Below are positions 6,958-10,387 of a stretch of DNA of 10,387 nt, one piece after another; position 1 is the stretch's first letter, and every line of letters starts with the position of its first letter. Origin of the DNA: Coriobacteriia bacterium (lineage in GTDB: Bacteria > Actinomycetota > Coriobacteriia > Anaerosomatales > SLCP01); the NCBI GenBank assembly GCA_007123455.1, contig SKKZ01000115.1:1-10387 (forward strand). The letters run 5' to 3'. A program made the translations under genes and the position numbers. The notes beneath the pieces were generated by a model. That model worked only from the letters and a program-made list of their open reading frames with translations, was not told where the DNA came from and searched no databases.

Positions 6958-6965
6958 CCTCCTTT
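6958..6965 (-). promoter_or_regulatory. Strong Shine-Dalgarno of dnaG
   Basis: AAAGGAGG on the minus strand, four bases before the GTG start. It fixes the dnaG start and shares its upstream edge with the arm of a 6-bp inverted repeat. Confidence 0.85.
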
Positions 6966-6980
6966 CGTTTACAGAACGAA
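6964..6980 (-). promoter_or_regulatory. Inverted repeat abutting the dnaG ribosome binding site
   Basis: Minus strand TTCGTT-CTGTA-AACGAA is a perfect 6-bp inverted repeat with a 5-base centre, overlapping the first two bases of the dnaG Shine-Dalgarno. It could be a DNA operator for a dimeric repressor or a weak RNA stem affecting dnaG-rpoD translation. It does not match the CGAAC-N4-GTTCG LexA box. The sequence is certain; the function is inferred. Confidence 0.4.
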
Positions 6981-7029
6981 CGTACCCCACAGGACGGTGT
7001 TCGAGCGCGTCCTTACGAAAGACGACGAG

Positions 7030-7059
7030 GCTCCCGGATGCGCGTGGGCACCCGGGAGC
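7030..7059 (-). terminator. Hairpin terminator after hppA
   Basis: GCTCCCGG (7030-7037) pairs with CCGGGAGC (7052-7059), with a further TGC/GCA pairing inside after one mismatch. On the minus strand it is followed by CTCGTCGTCTTTCGT, moderately T-rich, as in many GC-rich genomes. It lies 30 bases past the hppA stop and insulates dnaG from hppA. Confidence 0.75.
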
Positions 7060-7089
7060 TCCCGGCGTCAGACCTCGTTCGGCAGAACC

Positions 7090-9213
7090 CTACCTGCCGA
7101 GGAAACCGCCGCCCAGCGATACGAACAGCGGGACGAATACCAGGCTCACGACGGTCATGAGCTTGATGAGGATGTTCATCGAGGGACCCGAGGTGTCCTT
7201 GAACGGATCGCCTACCGTGTCACCCACGACAGCGGCCTTGTGGGCTTCCGAGCCCTTGCCGCCGTGCTTGCCCCCTTCGATGTACTTCTTGGCGTTGTCC
7301 CATGCGCCCCCCGCATTCGCCATGAAGATGGCGAGCAGGAAGCCTGTCACGAGCGCACCCGCGAGCAGTCCTGTGAGCATATCGACGGAGACCATACCCA
7401 CGATCAGGGGAGCGGCGACAGCGATAACGCCCGGCACGACCATCTCGCGCAAGGAGGCCTTGGTGGAGATGTCGACGCACGCTGCGTAGTCCGGTTTGCC
7501 TGTGCCCTCCATGATGCCGGGAATCTCCCGGAACTGACGGCGCACCTCTTCGATCATCGAGAAGGCGGCGCGACCCACTGCGTTCATAGTGAGCGCTCCG
7601 AACAGGAACGGCAGCATACCTCCGATGAAGAGCCCGACGATGACGTAGGGATTGTCCAGACCCATGTTCAGCGTGATGCCACCCGCCTCGAGCTGGGTGC
7701 GGAAAGCCACGAACAGTGCGAGTGCGGTGAGTCCTGCCGATCCGATGGCAAAGCCCTTGGCGATCGCAGCAGTAGTGTTGCCCACGCTGTCGAGCGAGTC
7801 GGTGATCTTGCGGATGGGTGCTCCCATCTCGGCCATCTCGGCGATACCGCCAGCGTTATCGGCAACCGGGCCATACGCATCCACGCCCACCGTGATGGCG
7901 ATGATCGAAAGCATGCCCAGTGCGGCAAGACCGATGCCGTAGATGCCACCACCAACTGTGATACCGGCGATCTCGATGCCTTCGTAGGCTGCGTTACCGG
8001 ACGCGAACGCCACAAGGATGCCGGCGCACACGACGAAGATCGGAGCGGCGGTCGACATCATGCCCGTTCCCAGACCGGCGATGATGTTTGTGGCGGTGCC
8101 GGTCTCAGACGCCTCGGCGATTCGCTGCGTGGGGCGGAAGTGGTCCGAACAGAAGTATTCGGTGATCTTGCCGATGGCGATACCGGCAACGAGACCGGCC
8201 AGGACCGCGGCGAAGAACCACATGCGGGACGGGTCCGAACCAGGCCGCGTCGACCAGTGCCAGAAGAGAAAGCCCATACCGCCGACCTGGAGCACCGCTG
8301 CGACATAGGTTCCCGTGTTGAGGGCGTTGTGCAGGTTGCCGCCCTCCTTCGCGCGGACCGCGAACAAGCCCACGATCGACGTCACGATGCCGAACGCAGC
8401 GATCAGCAGTGGCGCGGTGGCACCGTAGATGAAGTCGATCGAATCGAAGCCCTGGGTCAGCCCCCACAACGAGACGGCCAAGACTACCGGAGCGAGGATC
8501 GAGCCTACGAACGACTCGAATAGATCGGCGCCCATGCCGGCGACATCGCCGACATTGTCGCCGACATTGTCGGCGATGACCGCAGGGTTACGGGGATCGT
8601 CCTCGGGAATGCCAGCCTCGACCTTACCGACCAGGTCGGCGCCGACGTCAGCCGCCTTGGTGTAGATACCGCCCCCTACACGCGCAAAGAGCGCGATCGA
8701 CGAGGCGCCCATCGCGAAACCGTTGACTACTTCAGGCTGCGGGCTGTCGCCGCCGTTCAGGATCAAGAAGATGATCCAGAGGCTCACGCCTCCCAGGCCG
8801 AACGAGGCGACGGTCAGGCCCATCGTGAGACCCGAACGGAACGCGACGTTAAGGGCCTTGTGAATTCCCTCCGTGGCAGCCTGTGCGGTACGTGCGTTCG
8901 CACGCGTGGCCACGAACATCCCGAAGTAACCTGCTCCGGCGGACAGAATCGCGCCGGTAAGGAATGCGACGGCCGTCAATGGCGGCATCGCAGGCACGAT
9001 GACGATGGCGATCGCGACGACTATCGCAAAAACCACCAGTACTCGGTACTCACGCAGAAGGAATGCCAGCGCGCCCTCCTGAGTCGCCTTGGAGATCTCC
9101 TGCATCTTCTCGTTACCGGGATCCTGTTTGAGGACCCAAGACGCGAGATAGACAGCGACCGCGATGCCCAGCACCGCAGCGGCTGGCGCTACCCACGCTA
9201 TCCAATCAGCCAT
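7090..9213 (-). CDS. hppA: Membrane-bound ion-pumping pyrophosphatase, K+-dependent type
   Basis: Integral membrane pyrophosphatase that couples hydrolysis of PPi to pumping of H+ or Na+ across the cell membrane. The 707 aa are mostly hydrophobic helices (about 15-16 expected). Substrate-site motifs: DVGADLVGKVE (189-199), the doubled DNVGDNVGDVAG (215-226), GVDAYGPVADNAGGIAEMA (443-461), and near the C-terminus DNAKKYIEGGKHGGKGSEAHK (partly, 639-659) and VVGDTVGDPFKDTSGPS (662-678). In GNTTAAIAKG (478-487), Ala482 and Ala485 occupy the positions that carry Lys and Thr in K+-independent enzymes, so by known family rules this is the K+-dependent class. Whether it pumps H+ or Na+ I cannot tell. 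The ATG at 9213 has AAGGAG 10 bases upstream. It has its own promoter and terminator and sits between dgt and dnaG, likely removing polymerase-derived PPi while conserving energy. Confidence 0.97.
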   Translation of the reverse strand: MADWIAWVAPAAAVLGIAVAVYLASWVLKQDPGNEKMQEISKATQEGALAFLLREYRVLVVFAIVVAIAIVIVPAMPPLTAVAFLTGAILSAGAGYFGMFVATRANARTAQAATEGIHKALNVAFRSGLTMGLTVASFGLGGVSLWIIFLILNGGDSPQPEVVNGFAMGASSIALFARVGGGIYTKAADVGADLVGKVEAGIPEDDPRNPAVIADNVGDNVGDVAGMGADLFESFVGSILAPVVLAVSLWGLTQGFDSIDFIYGATAPLLIAAFGIVTSIVGLFAVRAKEGGNLHNALNTGTYVAAVLQVGGMGFLFWHWSTRPGSDPSRMWFFAAVLAGLVAGIAIGKITEYFCSDHFRPTQRIAEASETGTATNIIAGLGTGMMSTAAPIFVVCAGILVAFASGNAAYEGIEIAGITVGGGIYGIGLAALGMLSIIAITVGVDAYGPVADNAGGIAEMAEMGAPIRKITDSLDSVGNTTAAIAKGFAIGSAGLTALALFVAFRTQLEAGGITLNMGLDNPYVIVGLFIGGMLPFLFGALTMNAVGRAAFSMIEEVRRQFREIPGIMEGTGKPDYAACVDISTKASLREMVVPGVIAVAAPLIVGMVSVDMLTGLLAGALVTGFLLAIFMANAGGAWDNAKKYIEGGKHGGKGSEAHKAAVVGDTVGDPFKDTSGPSMNILIKLMTVVSLVFVPLFVSLGGGFLGR
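8544..8578. repeat. Tandem 12-bp repeat and 11-bp inverted repeat inside hppA
   Basis: A 12-base unit CGCCGACATTGT occurs twice in tandem (8547-8570). Within 8544-8578, CATCGCCGACA and TGTCGGCGATG form an 11-bp perfect inverted repeat with a 13-base loop. It encodes the conserved doubled DNVGD motif of the enzyme, which explains the tandem repeat. The pairing may be a by-product of codon choice. Confidence 0.7.
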
Positions 9214-9265
9214 GTACGTGCCTCTCCTTCCACGTTCTCAGTCAGTCTGTGGAAACGCTCCGGTG

Positions 9266-9294
9266 ATTCTATGCCAAGCGACGAGGTGCGGCAA
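9266..9294 (-). promoter_or_regulatory. Probable sigma-70 promoter of hppA
   Basis: On the minus strand, TTGCCG (9289-9294), a 17-base spacer and TAGAAT (9266-9271). The predicted start near 9259 gives a leader of about 46 bases to the hppA ATG. It lies in the dgt-hppA gap; no terminator hairpin is visible between the dgt stop and this promoter. Confidence 0.6.
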
Positions 9295-9306
9295 CAGAAC
9301 GGCAAC
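9285..9306 (-). repeat. Direct repeat with 11-bp period over the hppA -35 region
   Basis: On the minus strand, GTTGCCG-TTCT-GTTGCCG-CACC: a perfect 7-base direct repeat one helical turn apart, whose proximal copy contains the -35 hexamer. This spacing is typical of tandem half-sites for OmpR/PhoB-type response regulators. The repeat is certain; the operator role is inferred. Confidence 0.4.
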
Positions 9307-9323
9307 GTCACAGCGTATCGCGG

Positions 9324-10358
9324 TCACACGCGCCACGATACCGGGACGAACAACCTCTCGAACGAGCGGATAGCGAACCTGTCAGTCATCCCGGCGATGT
9401 AGTCAGTGACAGTCTGGGGAAGATCGACTCGAGCGGCCTGCCGGTACTCTTCCGGCAAGTCTTCCGGATGGTCGAGAAAGTGATGGAACAGCGAGCGCAC
9501 GACCCGGAACGCCTTGGGCTCCTCGGCCTTGGCCACCTCGCCGAGATAGACCTGCTCGTAGAGAAACGATCGCAGTTCCATCATCGCATCCCATACGGGT
9601 GCGGACATCCTAATCTCGTCAGCATCGACGGACGAGTGCACCATGTCGTTAACCATAGTGGTGATGCGAGCGCCGTGGTTGTGCCCGAGGACGTGGGTAG
9701 GTCCGTGCGGCAGATCTCCCTCGGTGAGTACTCCCCCACGCATGGCGTCGTCGATGTCGTGGTTGATGTAGGCGATGCGATCGGCCGTAGCGACGATCTG
9801 TCCTTCGAGTGTTGCGGCCCGCGCCGACCCGGTGTGACGTGCGATACCGTCACGGACCTCCCAGGTGAGGTTGAGTCCCTTGCCCTCGTACTCCAGGTGC
9901 TCGACGATGCGCAGGGATTGCCGGTTGTGCCGAAATCGGTCGGGCACGTTCGGAAAGCGGTCAGAGATCTCCTCGAAGCACTTGGTCAGCGCATCCTCAC
10001 CGATGTGTCCGAAGGGAGTGTGGCCCAGGTCATGAGCGAGTGCGATTGCCTCGGTCAAGTCCTCGTTCAGCCGCAGAGCACGAGCGATGGAGCGAGCGAT
10101 CTGGGCCACCTCGAGGGTATGTGTCAGCCGGGTACGGTAGTGGTCACCTTCGGGCGCAAGAAAGACCTGCGTCTTGTGGGATAGTCTGCGGAACGCCTTA
10201 CAGTGGATGATGCGATCGCGATCCCGCTGGTAATCGGTTCGGTACTCGTCGGCAGGCAGCGGTCGCTCGCGTCCGCGCGTTTCAGCAGAGAGTGAAGCAC
10301 GCGGCTGGAGCCGGGCTCGCTCCTGCGCCTCATAGTCCACACGGGTGACGATCGTCAT
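9324..10358 (-). CDS. dgt: Deoxyguanosinetriphosphate triphosphohydrolase-like protein (dNTPase)
   Basis: HD-superfamily enzyme that hydrolyses dGTP (or other dNTPs) to the nucleoside and triphosphate, thus tuning dNTP pools. Metal-binding HD residues by motif: His80 in RTRLTHTLEVAQIAR, His109-Asp110 in ALAHDLGHTPFGH, and Asp201 in DRIAYINHDIDDA. The family-typical DRDRIIHCKAFRRLSHKTQVF (47-67, read in part) precedes them. The 344 aa match the shorter dGTPase-like subfamily, which is common beside dnaG in Gram-positive bacteria. The ATG at 10358 is chosen for the alignment and for a GGGAGG Shine-Dalgarno three bases upstream. GGCCT/AGGCC around that site (10360-10375) could form a small hairpin. 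The promoter and any upstream gene lie beyond the window. True substrate preference is not readable from sequence. Confidence 0.95.
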   Translation of the reverse strand: MTIVTRVDYEAQERARLQPRASLSAETRGRERPLPADEYRTDYQRDRDRIIHCKAFRRLSHKTQVFLAPEGDHYRTRLTHTLEVAQIARSIARALRLNEDLTEAIALAHDLGHTPFGHIGEDALTKCFEEISDRFPNVPDRFRHNRQSLRIVEHLEYEGKGLNLTWEVRDGIARHTGSARAATLEGQIVATADRIAYINHDIDDAMRGGVLTEGDLPHGPTHVLGHNHGARITTMVNDMVHSSVDADEIRMSAPVWDAMMELRSFLYEQVYLGEVAKAEEPKAFRVVRSLFHHFLDHPEDLPEEYRQAARVDLPQTVTDYIAGMTDRFAIRSFERLFVPVSWRV

Positions 10359-10387
10359 GGGCCTCCCTCTAGGCCAGCAGTGCTACG

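Noticed and set aside
6868..8523. A 551-codon open frame on the plus strand, antisense to hppA and extending into the dnaG upstream region
   Set aside because: Its product is a low-complexity His/Asp/Arg/Glu mix with no recognisable fold, and the opposite strand encodes a fully conserved pyrophosphatase. It is a codon-bias shadow.
9468..10184. A 238-codon plus-strand frame antisense to dgt
   Set aside because: It is opposite the conserved HD-domain gene; the protein is Val/Gly/Asp-rich without motifs.
1..10387. A hidden novel multi-gene system, defence island, CRISPR array, insertion sequence or biosynthetic cluster
   Set aside because: All substantial coding capacity is accounted for by seven recognisable housekeeping or envelope genes and two tRNAs. 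No terminal inverted repeats, transposase motifs or regularly spaced repeats were seen by eye.

Overview
The window reads as an ordinary chromosomal housekeeping stretch from a fairly GC-rich bacterium. Every protein gene is on the minus strand. The gene set (dgt, dnaG and rpoD close together, a sigma factor with a Lys/Glu-rich N-terminus, a PASTA-containing wall amidase, a K+-dependent-type membrane pyrophosphatase) fits a Gram-positive lineage. A deep Actinobacteriota branch such as the Coriobacteriia is my best guess. That is inference from gene order and protein style, not a database match.

Layout, in the direction of transcription (right to left). At 10358-9324 is dgt (HD-domain dNTP triphosphohydrolase). 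At 9213-7090 is hppA (membrane pyrophosphatase), with a recognisable promoter (9266-9294) and a hairpin terminator (7030-7059). At 6953-5088 is dnaG (primase), overlapping or abutting rpoD (5100-3667, primary sigma factor). A bidirectional hairpin (3581-3602) separates rpoD from the convergent tRNA-Asn(GTT) gene (3496-3570, plus strand). A divergent tRNA with a CAT anticodon (3391-3317, minus strand, most likely tRNA-Ile2) runs directly into a PASTA-amidase gene (3315-2215). This is followed by a divergent WecB-type UDP-GlcNAc 2-epimerase (2124-1033) and galE (1018-5).

The right half handles genome replication and transcription: dNTP pool control, priming and sigma factor, with an energy-coupling pyrophosphatase that also consumes the PPi made by polymerases. 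The left half is an envelope block: a wall hydrolase plus two nucleotide-sugar epimerases that could supply UDP-ManNAc and UDP-Gal/GalNAc for surface glycans. The two blocks meet at a compact divergent tRNA pair whose promoters interlock.

No phage, IS element, CRISPR array, toxin-antitoxin or defence-type cluster is visible, and I see no undescribed multi-gene system. There is no gene-free stretch above 300 bases. The observations most worth a second look are regulatory: the amidase start codon lies one base past the tRNA CCA end with no room for a normal ribosome binding site; the two tRNA promoters interlock; an 11-bp-period direct repeat sits on the hppA -35 element; and an inverted repeat abuts the dnaG Shine-Dalgarno.
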